Positions 8,139-17,104 are shown, counted from the stretch's first letter. The stretch is 64,000 bases of DNA from Flavobacteriaceae bacterium LYZ1037 (GCA_003144015.1 QFWS01000001.1:62001-126000); one strand, 5' to 3'. The notes: generated by a model not told the origin, from the letters alone. Numbers and translations are program-made.

Positions 8139-9293
8139 ATGAACGTAGGAATTATCGGTTCTGGAACCATGGGAAGTGGCATCGCACAAGTAGCTGCAAC
8201 TTCTGGTTGCAAAGTGAAACTATACGACACCAATCAAGCAGCACTGGATAAAGCAAAAACAACTTTAGAAAAAATATTAGCACGTCTAGTTGAAAAAGGA
8301 CGAATTGATGAGGTCGAAAAAGCAAGAATTCAAAGTAACATTTCTTATGTAGATACTTTAAAAGATTTAGCAGATTCAAATCTAACAATCGAAGCCATCA
8401 TTGAAAATATTGAGATAAAGAAAAAAGTATTTTCAGAATTAGAAAGCTATGTAGCTGATGATTGTGTCATTGCATCAAACACCTCTAGTTTGTCAATAGC
8501 CTCTATTGCTTCTTCATTACAAAAACCAGAACGTTGTATCGGAATCCATTTTTTCAATCCAGCTCCTTTAATGAAGCTGGTTGAGGTTATTCCTGCGATT
8601 CAAACATCAAAAGAAGTTCTTGATAAATCAGTAAATATAATTTCAGATTGGAAGAAAGTGGTTGCTGTAGCAAAAGATACTCCTGGCTTTATTGTCAATC
8701 GTGTTGCTAGACCATTTTACGGAGAAGCTTTACGAATTTATGAAGAAGGTTTTGCCGATTTCGCAACGATTGATCATAGTTTAAAAACTTTAGGAGGTTT
8801 CAGAATGGGGCCATTCGAACTTATGGATTTTATAGGAAACGACGTCAATTACACAGTCACAGAAACGGTGTTTACGGCTTTCTATTTCGATCCAAGATAT
8901 AAACCAGCATTTACTCAGAAACGTTTTGCTGAAGCAGGTTACTTAGGACGTAAATCTGGAAAAGGATATTATGATTATTCTGAAGGAGCAAAACTACTAC
9001 AACCAAAGGAAGATAAAGATTTAGCTCAAAAAATATTTGATCGTGTTTTAGTGATGCTCATCAACGAAGCAGCAGATGCCTTATTTTTAAACATCGCATC
9101 AGCTGAAGATATCGACAATGCCATGACTAAAGGTGTTAACTATCCAAAAGGATTATTGGCTTGGGCAGACGAAAAAGGGATTGATTGGTGTGTTTCAAAA
9201 TTAGACGAGTTATATAATGAATATCATGAAGATAGATATCGTTGTAGTCCATTATTGCGTAAAATGAATAGAGAAAATAAAACCTTTTTTTAA
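8139..9293 (+). CDS. paaH: 3-hydroxyadipyl-CoA dehydrogenase PaaH
   Basis: A 384-residue 3-hydroxyacyl-CoA dehydrogenase that would oxidise 3-hydroxyadipyl-CoA with NAD. The Rossmann domain starts VGIIGSGTMGSGIAQVAA; IASNTSSLSI and IGIHFFNPAPLMKLVEV are family signatures holding the catalytic histidine, followed by DTPGFIVNRV. Two C-terminal helical domains follow, the second shorter than in E. coli PaaH (475 residues). It follows paaG after a gap with two repeat units, and its TAA directly abuts the ATG of paaI. Confidence 0.93.
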   Translation: MNVGIIGSGTMGSGIAQVAATSGCKVKLYDTNQAALDKAKTTLEKILARLVEKGRIDEVEKARIQSNISYVDTLKDLADSNLTIEAIIENIEIKKKVFSELESYVADDCVIASNTSSLSIASIASSLQKPERCIGIHFFNPAPLMKLVEVIPAIQTSKEVLDKSVNIISDWKKVVAVAKDTPGFIVNRVARPFYGEALRIYEEGFADFATIDHSLKTLGGFRMGPFELMDFIGNDVNYTVTETVFTAFYFDPRYKPAFTQKRFAEAGYLGRKSGKGYYDYSEGAKLLQPKEDKDLAQKIFDRVLVMLINEAADALFLNIASAEDIDNAMTKGVNYPKGLLAWADEKGIDWCVSKLDELYNEYHEDRYRCSPLLRKMNRENKTFF

Positions 9294-9701
9294 ATGAAAG
9301 GCGAACAAATTCCATATAAGATGTTAAGTCAAGATGCTTACAGCACTTGGTTAGGTATTGAGATTCTTGAATGCGAAATTGGACGATGTAAAGTTGGATT
9401 GACCATTAGAAAGGAAATGCTAAACAGTATGAACAAAGCTCATGGAGGCATTAGCTATTCTTTAGCAGATACAGCTTTCGGTTTTGCTGCTAATACTCAT
9501 GGCAAATATGCCGTTTCCATTGAAACTAGTATCAATCATATAGAAGCATTAAATGAAGGAGATTATATCGTGGCAGAATCAGTCATTGAAAATGTGAAAA
9601 ACAAATTAGGCTTCAATATTATTGAAGTTAAAAGAGATGAAGAACTTGTCGCTTTATTTAAAGGCGTGGTTTATAGAACAAATAAAGATTGGCTAGAATA
9701 A
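9294..9701 (+). CDS. paaI: Hotdog-fold acyl-CoA thioesterase PaaI
   Basis: A 135-residue hotdog thioesterase close in length to E. coli PaaI (140). The segment NSMNKAHGGISYSLADTAFG contains the conserved HGG and the catalytic aspartate of the family. PaaI is thought to hydrolyse dead-end aryl-CoA and epoxide-derived CoA esters, rescuing CoA when the pathway stalls. The ATG follows the paaH stop with no gap, which indicates coupled translation. Confidence 0.92.
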   Translation: MKGEQIPYKMLSQDAYSTWLGIEILECEIGRCKVGLTIRKEMLNSMNKAHGGISYSLADTAFGFAANTHGKYAVSIETSINHIEALNEGDYIVAESVIENVKNKLGFNIIEVKRDEELVALFKGVVYRTNKDWLE

Positions 9702-9725
9702 AAAACATAAATAAAAAGTGTAATT

Positions 9726-10586
9726 ATGAAATGGCAAGGTAGAAGAAAAAGCGATAATTTAGAAGATCGAAGAGGTATGGGCTCAAAAGGAAAGCTTGTA
9801 GCTGGTGGAGGCTTAATAGCAGTTGTAGTAATACTTTTACAACTTTTTGGAGGTGAAACTGGACAACAAATAGCGCCAATCATTGAGCAAATGAATCAAG
9901 GTCAGAGTACACAACAAGTTCAACAGAGGGAACTCTCAGATCAAGAAAAAGAAGTGGGAGACTTTGTGGCTACTGTTTTAGCAGATACTGAAGATGTTTG
10001 GAATCAGGTTTTTCGTGAAAATAACCTTGGAAATTACAAAGAGCCAACTATGGTGTTATTTACAAATGCAGTTTCTACGGCCTGTGGAAATGCTAGTTCT
10101 GCCTCAGGACCATTTTATTGTCCAGGAGATCAAAAATTATATATGGATTTAACGTTTTTTGAAGAGCTAAAAACACGTTTTGGTGCTCAAGGTGGCGATT
10201 TCGCAATCGCTTACGTAACAGCACACGAGATTGGCCATCACATTCAAACCATATTAGGAACCTCACAAAAAGTGAGGCAATTACAACAACAAACAAATAA
10301 AGTAGAAGCCAATAAACTTTCTGTAGCACAGGAGCTTCAGGCAGATTTTTATGCAGGTGTTTGGGCACATCATAATCAGAAGTATTTAGAAGCTGGTGAC
10401 GTTGAAGAAGCCTTAAGTGCCGCTAATGCTGTTGGAGATGATGCCATTCAAAGACGCGTTCAAGGAGACGTTAGACCTGACAGTTTCACTCATGGAACTT
10501 CAGAGCAACGTATGGAGTGGTTTATGAAAGGGTATAACTCAGGAGATATCAGACAGGGAGATACGTTTTCTGCAATTTTAAATTAG
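9726..10586 (+). CDS. Neutral zinc metallopeptidase (YpfJ-like)
   Basis: A 286-residue protein of the putative neutral zinc metallopeptidase family. It has a polar basic N-terminus, a membrane segment (about residues 19-39; LVAGGGLIAVVVILLQLFGG) and a catalytic domain with CGNASSASGPFYCPGD, the HExxH motif in TAHEIGHHIQT and the downstream ligand region AQELQADFYAGVWAHH. It would be anchored in the inner membrane with the catalytic part outside. It lies between paaI and paaJ, 24 and 11 bases from its neighbours, so it is in the operon although it has no known place in phenylacetate catabolism. Confidence 0.93.
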   Translation: MKWQGRRKSDNLEDRRGMGSKGKLVAGGGLIAVVVILLQLFGGETGQQIAPIIEQMNQGQSTQQVQQRELSDQEKEVGDFVATVLADTEDVWNQVFRENNLGNYKEPTMVLFTNAVSTACGNASSASGPFYCPGDQKLYMDLTFFEELKTRFGAQGGDFAIAYVTAHEIGHHIQTILGTSQKVRQLQQQTNKVEANKLSVAQELQADFYAGVWAHHNQKYLEAGDVEEALSAANAVGDDAIQRRVQGDVRPDSFTHGTSEQRMEWFMKGYNSGDIRQGDTFSAILN

Positions 10587-10597
10587 AACAAGTTATC

Positions 10598-11806
10598 ATG
10601 AAAGAAGCATATATTATTGATGGTGTTAGAACACCAATAGGAAATTATCAAGGCACATTGTCAGCTGTTAGAACAGATGATTTAGCAGCTTTAGTAATTA
10701 AAGAAATTGTAAAACGAAATCCAAATATCCCAAGCGATGCTTACGATGATGTAATTTTGGGATGTGCCAATCAAGCTGGCGAAGATAATCGGAACGTGGC
10801 TAGAATGGCTTCGCTTTTAGCTGGTTTGCCTTTTAGTGTTCCAGGAGAAACCGTTAATCGCTTATGTAGCTCGGGATTATCGGCAATTATTCATGCCAAT
10901 AGAGCTATAAAAGCTGGAGATGGAGACGTGTTTATTTCAGGCGGTGTAGAAAATATGACACGTGGGCCATACGTAATTGCGAAACCTTCAAAAGGATTTG
11001 GAACGGATGCTAAAATGTACGATTCAAGTTTTGGATGGCGATTTATCAATCCGAAAATGGAAAAAATGTATGGTACTGATGGGATGGGACAAACAGCTGA
11101 AAATCTCGTTGAGAAATACAATATCTCTCGTGAAGATCAAGATAAATTTGCCTATTGGAGCCAAATGAAAGCTGCCAAAGCACAAGAAAATGGTCGTTTA
11201 GCAAAAGAAATTATTACGGTTGAGATTCCCCAACGTAAAAAAGACCCAATACAATTTTCAAAAGATGAGTTTGTAAAACCTACAACATCGTTAGAGGTTC
11301 TTGCTAAATTAAGAGGTGCCTTTAAAGCAGAAGGTGGAAGCGTGACTGCAGGTAACTCTTCAGGATTAAACGATGGAGCAGCAGTAACCATTATTGCTTC
11401 TGAAGATGCTGTAAAAAAATACAATCTAAAACCCTTAGCTAGAATAGTAAGTTCAGCTGTTGTTGGTGTCGAGCCAAGAATTATGGGGATTGGTCCTGTA
11501 GAAGCCTCAAATAAAGCTTTAGAAAAAGCAGGTTTGACCATGGACGATATGGATGTTATCGAATTAAATGAAGCTTTTGCGGCACAAGCTTTGGCTTGCA
11601 CAAGAGCTTGGGGTTTGGAAGATAACGACCCGAGATTAAACCCTAATGGAGGTGCCATCGCTATTGGTCATCCACTTGGCGTTACAGGTGCTAGAACTAC
11701 ATATTCTGCAGCTTTAGAACTGAAAGAACAAAATAAACGTTATGCTTTGGTTACCATGTGTATTGGAGTCGGTCAAGGTTATGCTGCAATAATTGAAAGA
11801 GTTTAA
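10598..11806 (+). CDS. paaJ: 3-oxoadipyl-CoA / 3-oxo-5,6-didehydrosuberyl-CoA thiolase PaaJ
   Basis: A 402-residue thiolase matching E. coli PaaJ (401) and PcaF in length. It shows the nucleophilic cysteine in NRLCSSGLSAI, the oxyanion segment NEAFAAQALAC, the histidine in GGAIAIGHPLGVTGAR and the second cysteine in MCIGVGQG. In the pathway it cleaves the ring-derived didehydrosuberyl-CoA and later 3-oxoadipyl-CoA, giving acetyl-CoA and succinyl-CoA. The start segment EAYIIDGVRTPIGNYQG is typical of the beta-ketoadipyl branch. It precedes paaZ by two bases. Confidence 0.94.
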   Translation: MKEAYIIDGVRTPIGNYQGTLSAVRTDDLAALVIKEIVKRNPNIPSDAYDDVILGCANQAGEDNRNVARMASLLAGLPFSVPGETVNRLCSSGLSAIIHANRAIKAGDGDVFISGGVENMTRGPYVIAKPSKGFGTDAKMYDSSFGWRFINPKMEKMYGTDGMGQTAENLVEKYNISREDQDKFAYWSQMKAAKAQENGRLAKEIITVEIPQRKKDPIQFSKDEFVKPTTSLEVLAKLRGAFKAEGGSVTAGNSSGLNDGAAVTIIASEDAVKKYNLKPLARIVSSAVVGVEPRIMGIGPVEASNKALEKAGLTMDDMDVIELNEAFAAQALACTRAWGLEDNDPRLNPNGGAIAIGHPLGVTGARTTYSAALELKEQNKRYALVTMCIGVGQGYAAIIERV

Positions 11807-11808
11807 TT

Positions 11809-14310
11809 ATGAATAAATTACAAAATTACGTTACAGGACATTGGTTAGAGGGGCAAGGAGAAGGCGTTCCTATGTTCGATGCCATTACCGGAGAAATTGT
11901 AGGGCTTTCTGATACAGAAGGATTAGACTTTGGAGAAATCCTTCAATATGGAAGAACTAAAGGAGGAGACAAACTGCGTAAAATGACTTTTCAGGAACGT
12001 GGTAACATGCTGAAGAGTCTGGCTTTATATTTGACTAAAAGGAAAGCAGCTTTTTACGAATTAAGTTATAGAACTGGAGCAACTAAAATAGATAGTTGGA
12101 TTGATATTGAAGGAGGTTTTGGAAATTTGTTTGCGAATGCATCTTTAAGAAAGTTGTTTCCTAATCAGTCTTATCATGTAGAAGGAGATGCTATCGACTT
12201 GTCTCGTGGTGGTCGTTTTATGGCTCATCATATTATGGTGCCAAAACGAGGAGTTGCTATTCATATCAACGCGTTTAATTTCCCTGTTTGGGGCATGTTA
12301 GAAAAATGTGCTACGAATTGGATGGCAGGTGTTCCTGCTGTTGTCAAACCTGCAACTAACACGTCGTTTTTAACAGAAGCAGTGGTTCGAGAAATTATTG
12401 CCTCAGGTATTTTGCCTGAAGGCGCATTACAATTAATTACAGGCTCAGCAAGAAGTATTTTAGATACAGTAGAATCACAGGATGTCGTAACCTTTACAGG
12501 TTCGGCAACAACAGGTAGATTATTAAAATCTCATAAACGTATCATTGAAGAATCTGTGCCATTTAATATGGAAGCAGATTCCTTAAATGCATCCGTTTTG
12601 GGTGAAGATGCCGTTCCTGGAACACCAGAATTTGACTTGTTTATCAAAGAAGTCAGAAATGAAATGACTGTAAAATGTGGTCAAAAATGTACAGCGATTC
12701 GTAGAATTATTGTGCCCCAAGATCGTGTTGAAGATGTTCAAATAGCTTTAGGAAAAGCATTAGATAAAATCACTATTGGAGACCCTCGTCTTAAAGAAGT
12801 AAGAATGGGAGCTTTAGTAAGCAAAGACCAAGTAACAGAAGTAAGAGATCGTGTTCAGGAATTAGCAAAAACAGCAAGTATTGTTTATGGCGATTTAGAT
12901 AAAATTGAAACCCTTGGAGCCGATGCTAAAAAAGGTGCTTTTTTAGCACCAATATTACTTCGTGAAGATCATCCATTTACAAATTTAGCCGTTCATGAGA
13001 CGGAAGCTTTTGGTCCAGTAAGTACTATCATGCCTTATAAAAATTTAGACGAAGCAATTACCTTAGCTCAAATGGGTAAAGGGTCTTTAGTGTCTTCCAT
13101 TGCAACAAATGATGATAAGATTGCTAAAGATTATGTTATTAATGCTGCCAGTCATCATGGACGAATTTTAGTGATTAATCGTGATATGGCTAAGGAAAGT
13201 ACGGGTCATGGTTCGCCATTGCCAAACTTAGTCCATGGTGGTCCCGGACGTGCTGGAGGTGGAGAAGAAATGGGAGGTATGCGTGGCATTAAGCATTATT
13301 TACAGCGTACTGCCATTCAAGGTTCGCCTACAACTTTAACTGAAATTACAGGAATTTATCAGCAAAATGCTGAGTATAAAGAAGCTGAACAACATCCTTT
13401 TAAATACCATTGGGAAGACATTCAGCCAGGTATGTCGCTTAAAACGCATAACCGAACTTTTACTGATACAGACATCATCAACTTTGCCAATCTGACCTGG
13501 GATCATTTTTATGCACATACAGATATCACGTCGTTAGACGGAAGTATTTTTGAAAAAAGGACAGCTCATGGATATTTCATTATTTCGGCAGCAGCAGGAT
13601 TATTTGTGTACCCAAATAAAGGACCTGTAGCAGCGAATTACGGGTTGGAAGAATGTCGTTTCCTTCGTCCCTTATATCATAATGACACCGTTTATGTAAG
13701 ACTCACTTGTAAACAAAAAGTCGATCGTGATGTCGCTTCTGCAGAACATCCAAGTGGGATTGTGAAATGGTATGTTGAGGTGTTTGATGCTTTAAATGAC
13801 GAACTAGTGGCTTTTGCAACCATCTTAACAATGGTACAGAAAAAGCAAGAGGTTTTTATTGAAATGACTGAAGATAAAATCAATGAATGTCTTTCAAAAT
13901 TAACTGAAGATATAAAACCAAAATGGGGAATTATGACGCCTCAGCACATGATTGAGCATCTAGAATATACTTATAAAATTGCTTCAGGAGAGATTCAGGA
14001 TTTTGAAATTGCAACGCCAGAAAAGATTTTAGAGAAAGTGCATAATAGTTTATGGAATTATGATAAGTTTCCTAAAAACTCTCAATTTCCTCAATTAGAG
14101 AAAAACACATTAGATGCTTTGAAGCATTCAGATTTAGCAACAGCTATTGAAAAGTTTAAAGCTCAAAGAGAAACATATTTAGAATATTTTACAGAACACC
14201 CTGATGCAAAATTGAAGAATCTCGTTTTTGGAGAATTAAATAGGTATGAGTCCTATTTATTGGAAAGAAAACATCTAAATCATCATTTTGAGCAATTCGG
14301 ATTAATATAA
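11809..14310 (+). CDS. paaZ: Oxepin-CoA hydrolase/aldehyde dehydrogenase PaaZ with an extra C-terminal domain
   Basis: An 833-residue bifunctional enzyme. Residues 1 to about 525 are an aldehyde dehydrogenase with the catalytic cysteine in TVKCGQKCTAI. Residues about 527-679 form an R-hydratase (MaoC) domain with the Asp/His pair in TWDHFYAHTD. Together they open the oxepin-CoA ring and oxidise the aldehyde. E. coli PaaZ ends at 681; this protein continues in frame for about 150 residues (680-833), with KWGIMTPQHMIEHLEYTYK and a histidine-containing tail NHHFEQFGLI resembling DUF1569/DinB-like proteins. The function of the extra domain is unknown. Confidence 0.94.
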   Translation: MNKLQNYVTGHWLEGQGEGVPMFDAITGEIVGLSDTEGLDFGEILQYGRTKGGDKLRKMTFQERGNMLKSLALYLTKRKAAFYELSYRTGATKIDSWIDIEGGFGNLFANASLRKLFPNQSYHVEGDAIDLSRGGRFMAHHIMVPKRGVAIHINAFNFPVWGMLEKCATNWMAGVPAVVKPATNTSFLTEAVVREIIASGILPEGALQLITGSARSILDTVESQDVVTFTGSATTGRLLKSHKRIIEESVPFNMEADSLNASVLGEDAVPGTPEFDLFIKEVRNEMTVKCGQKCTAIRRIIVPQDRVEDVQIALGKALDKITIGDPRLKEVRMGALVSKDQVTEVRDRVQELAKTASIVYGDLDKIETLGADAKKGAFLAPILLREDHPFTNLAVHETEAFGPVSTIMPYKNLDEAITLAQMGKGSLVSSIATNDDKIAKDYVINAASHHGRILVINRDMAKESTGHGSPLPNLVHGGPGRAGGGEEMGGMRGIKHYLQRTAIQGSPTTLTEITGIYQQNAEYKEAEQHPFKYHWEDIQPGMSLKTHNRTFTDTDIINFANLTWDHFYAHTDITSLDGSIFEKRTAHGYFIISAAAGLFVYPNKGPVAANYGLEECRFLRPLYHNDTVYVRLTCKQKVDRDVASAEHPSGIVKWYVEVFDALNDELVAFATILTMVQKKQEVFIEMTEDKINECLSKLTEDIKPKWGIMTPQHMIEHLEYTYKIASGEIQDFEIATPEKILEKVHNSLWNYDKFPKNSQFPQLEKNTLDALKHSDLATAIEKFKAQRETYLEYFTEHPDAKLKNLVFGELNRYESYLLERKHLNHHFEQFGLI

Positions 14311-14333
14311 ATAATTAAGAAATTAAATAGAAT

Positions 14334-15086
14334 ATGAGTGACCCATATGTTAAGTTGAAAATAAATAATGAAGTGGGATATATTGAGTTTTTTCATCCTG
14401 CTCATAATTCCTTGCCTGGAGATTTATTAGCAAAATTAGCGCAAACTATTACAGATGCTGGAAAAAACAATGCTATTAAAGTCATTGTTCTTAAAAGTGG
14501 TAAAGACAGAACGTTTTGTGCTGGAGCCAGTTTTAAAGAATTGATTAATATTAATGATGAAGCTACTGGAAAAGTGTTCTTTTCTGGTTTTGCAAATGTT
14601 ATTAATGCCATGCGTAAATGTCCGAAATTCATTATTGGACGCATTCAAGGAAAGACCGTTGGAGGAGGTGTTGGTTTAGCTGCTTCAACCGATTATTGTA
14701 TGGCAACAAAATTTGCTGCCATCAAGTTAAGCGAATTAAATGTTGGAATTGGACCTTTTGTAGTTGGCCCTGCCATAGAACGTAAAATTGGATTGACAGG
14801 TATGTCACAAATAGCTATCGATGCGAATACGTTTTATTCAGCAGAATGGGCAAAACAAAAAGGGTTGTTTACACAAGTTTACGACACAACTGAAGCATTA
14901 GATGAAGCAGTAAAAGAGTTTGCTGAAAACTTATGCTCATATAATGTTGAAGCCATGAAAGAAATGAAAGCCATTTTTTGGCAAGGAACAGAAGACTGGG
15001 GCTCATTACTAGCCGAACGTGCAGCTATAAGTGGTCGCTTGGTGTTAAGTGAGTTTACAAAGGAAAAATTAAAGGGTTTTAAATAA
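14334..15086 (+). CDS. Enoyl-CoA hydratase/isomerase family protein, PaaF-like
   Basis: A 250-residue crotonase-fold protein placed where paaF is expected, so hydration of 2,3-dehydroadipyl-CoA is the likely role. The oxyanion segment is TFCAGASFKEL. The first catalytic glutamate of classical hydratases is replaced by Gly (GGGVGLAASTDY), while the second is kept in KLSELNVGIGP. That pattern is not fully PaaF-like and leaves room for another enoyl-CoA reaction, for instance in branched-chain amino acid breakdown, given the downstream genes. Its stop overlaps the paaY start by one base. Confidence 0.82.
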   Translation: MSDPYVKLKINNEVGYIEFFHPAHNSLPGDLLAKLAQTITDAGKNNAIKVIVLKSGKDRTFCAGASFKELININDEATGKVFFSGFANVINAMRKCPKFIIGRIQGKTVGGGVGLAASTDYCMATKFAAIKLSELNVGIGPFVVGPAIERKIGLTGMSQIAIDANTFYSAEWAKQKGLFTQVYDTTEALDEAVKEFAENLCSYNVEAMKEMKAIFWQGTEDWGSLLAERAAISGRLVLSEFTKEKLKGFK

Positions 15087-15682
15087 TGATTTACCGTTTT
15101 AAAAGCTACACACCAGTGGTTCACGAGTCTAGTTTTGTGCACCCCTTGGCAGCAGTAACAGGAAATGTCATCATAGGCAAAAACTGTTACATTGGCCCAG
15201 GTGCTGCTATTCGTGGCGATTGGGGACAAATCATTTTAGAAGATGGCGTTAATGTCCAAGAAAATTGTACGGTACATATGTTTCCAGGAAAATCCATCAC
15301 GCTTAAAGAAAGCGCTCATGTTGGCCATGGAGCGATTATTCATGGTGCAAATCTGGGTAGAAATTGCCTGATTGGAATGAATACAGTTATCATGGACGAT
15401 GCTGAAATTGGTGATGAAAGTATTGTAGGAGCCATGGCATTTGTGAAAGCAGAAACTAAAATTCCTAAAAGAAGTTTAGTCGTTGGGAATCCGGCAAAGA
15501 TTATTAAAGAAGTAAGTGATGACATGATTGCATGGAAAACAAAAGGCACACAATTGTACCAACAATTACCAGCTGATTGTCATGAGAGTTTAAAAGAAGT
15601 TGAACCTTTAAGAGAGGTTCCAGAGAATATGAAAATACAAGAAGATGTTTATAAAACACTTCGTGATTTTATGAAAAAATAA
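15086..15682 (+). CDS. paaY: PaaY, gamma-carbonic-anhydrase-fold thioesterase
   Basis: A 198-residue left-handed beta-helix protein close in length to E. coli PaaY (196). Hexapeptide repeats run from about residue 15 to 150, with metal-binding histidines in CTVHMFPGKS and AHVGHGAIIHGA. PaaY belongs to the gamma-carbonic anhydrase family but has been reported to act as a thioesterase that detoxifies pathway CoA intermediates. The ATG overlaps the upstream TAA by one base, so it is coupled to the hydratase gene. Confidence 0.92.
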   Translation: MIYRFKSYTPVVHESSFVHPLAAVTGNVIIGKNCYIGPGAAIRGDWGQIILEDGVNVQENCTVHMFPGKSITLKESAHVGHGAIIHGANLGRNCLIGMNTVIMDDAEIGDESIVGAMAFVKAETKIPKRSLVVGNPAKIIKEVSDDMIAWKTKGTQLYQQLPADCHESLKEVEPLREVPENMKIQEDVYKTLRDFMKK

Positions 15683-15688
15683 TTTTAA

Positions 15689-15785
15689 CGTCACTTCGAG
15701 TGATCTCGATTTTTTTCGAGATTGTATCGAGAAGTAAAAAAGTTCTCGATACAAAATTGCAAAATGCAATTTCACTCGAACCGAC
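15689..15785. repeat. Head-to-head pair of family A repeats before the E2 gene
   Basis: A unit beginning CGTCACTTCGAGTG runs forward to TATCGAGAAG, then a second unit runs in reverse from GTTCTCGATAC to CACTCGAACCGACG. The roughly 45-base arms form a large imperfect inverted repeat, and each arm has its own small stem (ATCTCGA/TCGAGAT and AAATTGC/GCAATTT). It fills almost the whole gap between paaY and the E2 gene and could also act as a terminator or RNA-stability element. Confidence 0.85.
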
Positions 15786-15802
15786 GAAATTGAAATATAA
15801 AA

Positions 15803-17104
15803 ATGTCGAAATTCGAATTAAGAATGCCCAAAATGGGTGAAAGTATTACAGAGGGAACAATTATCAATTGGTTGATTTCTGAAGGAGATTCTTTTGAAGA
15901 AGGAGATATCATCCTAGAAGTCGCAACCGATAAAGTAGATAATGAAGTTCCTGCACCAGCTTCAGGAACATTGGTAAAAACCATGTTCCAGGCTAAAGAT
16001 GTTGTACCTGTAGGTGAAGTAATTGCAGTACTTGAGATTTCAGAAGAATTAAAATCTTCAAAAAAAGACACTGTCATTCAGAGCGAAAGCGAAGAATCTC
16101 AACGAAAGAAGAAGGTATCAAAAAGATTGAAACCAGCCTCAGAATCTTTAACCTCGAATTCATTTTCGGTTTCAAATTCCAACACTTTCTTTTCACCATT
16201 AATCATCAAAATAGCAAAAGAGTACCATATTAGTTTTGAAGAATTAGCCCGAATTCCTGCAACAGGTAATGAAGGCCGATTACGTAAAAGTGATGTGTTT
16301 AATTATATTGAAGAAGGCAGACCGTTTAAATTCGCACAACCAGTAACACAAGATCCAACAGCTTATAGAATTCCACAATTAAGTTTCGATAAAGGCAAGG
16401 GGAAGGTGATTGAGATGGACAGAATGCGTCAAATGATTGCTGATCATATGGTGTATTCAAAACACACATCACCTCATGTGACTGCCTATGTGGAAGCTGA
16501 TCTTACAAATATGGTAAACTGGCGAAATGCCAATAAAAAAGCCTTTCAGGAAAAACATGGAGAGCGTTTAACATTCACACCTTTATTTGTAGAAGCGGTT
16601 GCAAAAGCCGTTAAGGATTTTCCTAATATCAATGCCTCTGTTGATGGTAATAACATTATTGTAAAAGAAGATATAAATATAGGTATGGCAACAGCTTTAC
16701 CTAGTGGTAACTTAATCGTTCCTGTTGTGAGAAATGCAGATGCCAAAGATTTGAAATCTTTAGCTGCAAATGTTAATGAATTAGCTAATAAAGCTAGAGA
16801 GAATAAACTGGGAGGTGACGATATAAAAGGAAGCACCTTCACAATATCAAATGTAGGAACCTTTGGAAGCGTTATGGGAACACCCATCATCAATCAACCA
16901 GAAGTAGCCATTTTAGCTTTGGGAATTATTAAAAAAAGACCTGAAGTAATTACAACTGAAAAAGGAGATGAAATTGCTATTAGAAGTATGATGTATTTAT
17001 CCTTGTCCTTTGACCACCGAGTGGTTGATGGCTTTTTAGGAGGAAGTTTTGTGAGACGTGTAGCTGATTATTTCGAGCAGTTCGATATCAATAGAAAAAT
17101 ATAA
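15803..17104 (+). CDS. 2-oxoacid dehydrogenase E2 (dihydrolipoamide acyltransferase)
   Basis: A 433-residue E2 core protein. An N-terminal lipoyl domain (1-78) has the lipoylation lysine in EVATDKVDNEV (Lys44). A peripheral-subunit-binding domain follows at about 130-170 (PATGNEGRLRKSDVFNYI), then the acyltransferase domain with the catalytic motif SFDHRVVDGF. The linker (80-130) is Ser/Lys-rich and its DNA resembles the local intergenic repeats at 16073-16100 and 16152-16180. With the E1 gene two places downstream it should form a 2-oxoacid dehydrogenase complex. The substrate (branched-chain or aromatic 2-oxoacids) cannot be fixed from sequence. No E3 gene is in the window. Confidence 0.92.
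   Translation: MSKFELRMPKMGESITEGTIINWLISEGDSFEEGDIILEVATDKVDNEVPAPASGTLVKTMFQAKDVVPVGEVIAVLEISEELKSSKKDTVIQSESEESQRKKKVSKRLKPASESLTSNSFSVSNSNTFFSPLIIKIAKEYHISFEELARIPATGNEGRLRKSDVFNYIEEGRPFKFAQPVTQDPTAYRIPQLSFDKGKGKVIEMDRMRQMIADHMVYSKHTSPHVTAYVEADLTNMVNWRNANKKAFQEKHGERLTFTPLFVEAVAKAVKDFPNINASVDGNNIIVKEDINIGMATALPSGNLIVPVVRNADAKDLKSLAANVNELANKARENKLGGDDIKGSTFTISNVGTFGSVMGTPIINQPEVAILALGIIKKRPEVITTEKGDEIAIRSMMYLSLSFDHRVVDGFLGGSFVRRVADYFEQFDINRKI
16073..16180 (+). repeat. Repeat-derived segments inside the E2 linker
   Basis: Within the E2 coding sequence, 16073-16100 reads GTCATTCAGAGCG followed by AAAGCGAAGAATCTC, matching the family C intergenic module at 5483-5509 apart from small differences. 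The segment 16152-16180 (core AATTCATTTTC, then TTTCAAATTC) matches 6345-6369 at about 20 of 25 positions. Both fall in the unstructured linker, residues 91-126, and are read in frame. Confidence 0.65.

Noticed and set aside
11152-11658. A 168-codon open frame antisense to the thiolase gene
   Set aside because: It mirrors the codon pattern of paaJ, has no recognisable domain and no promoter or start context.
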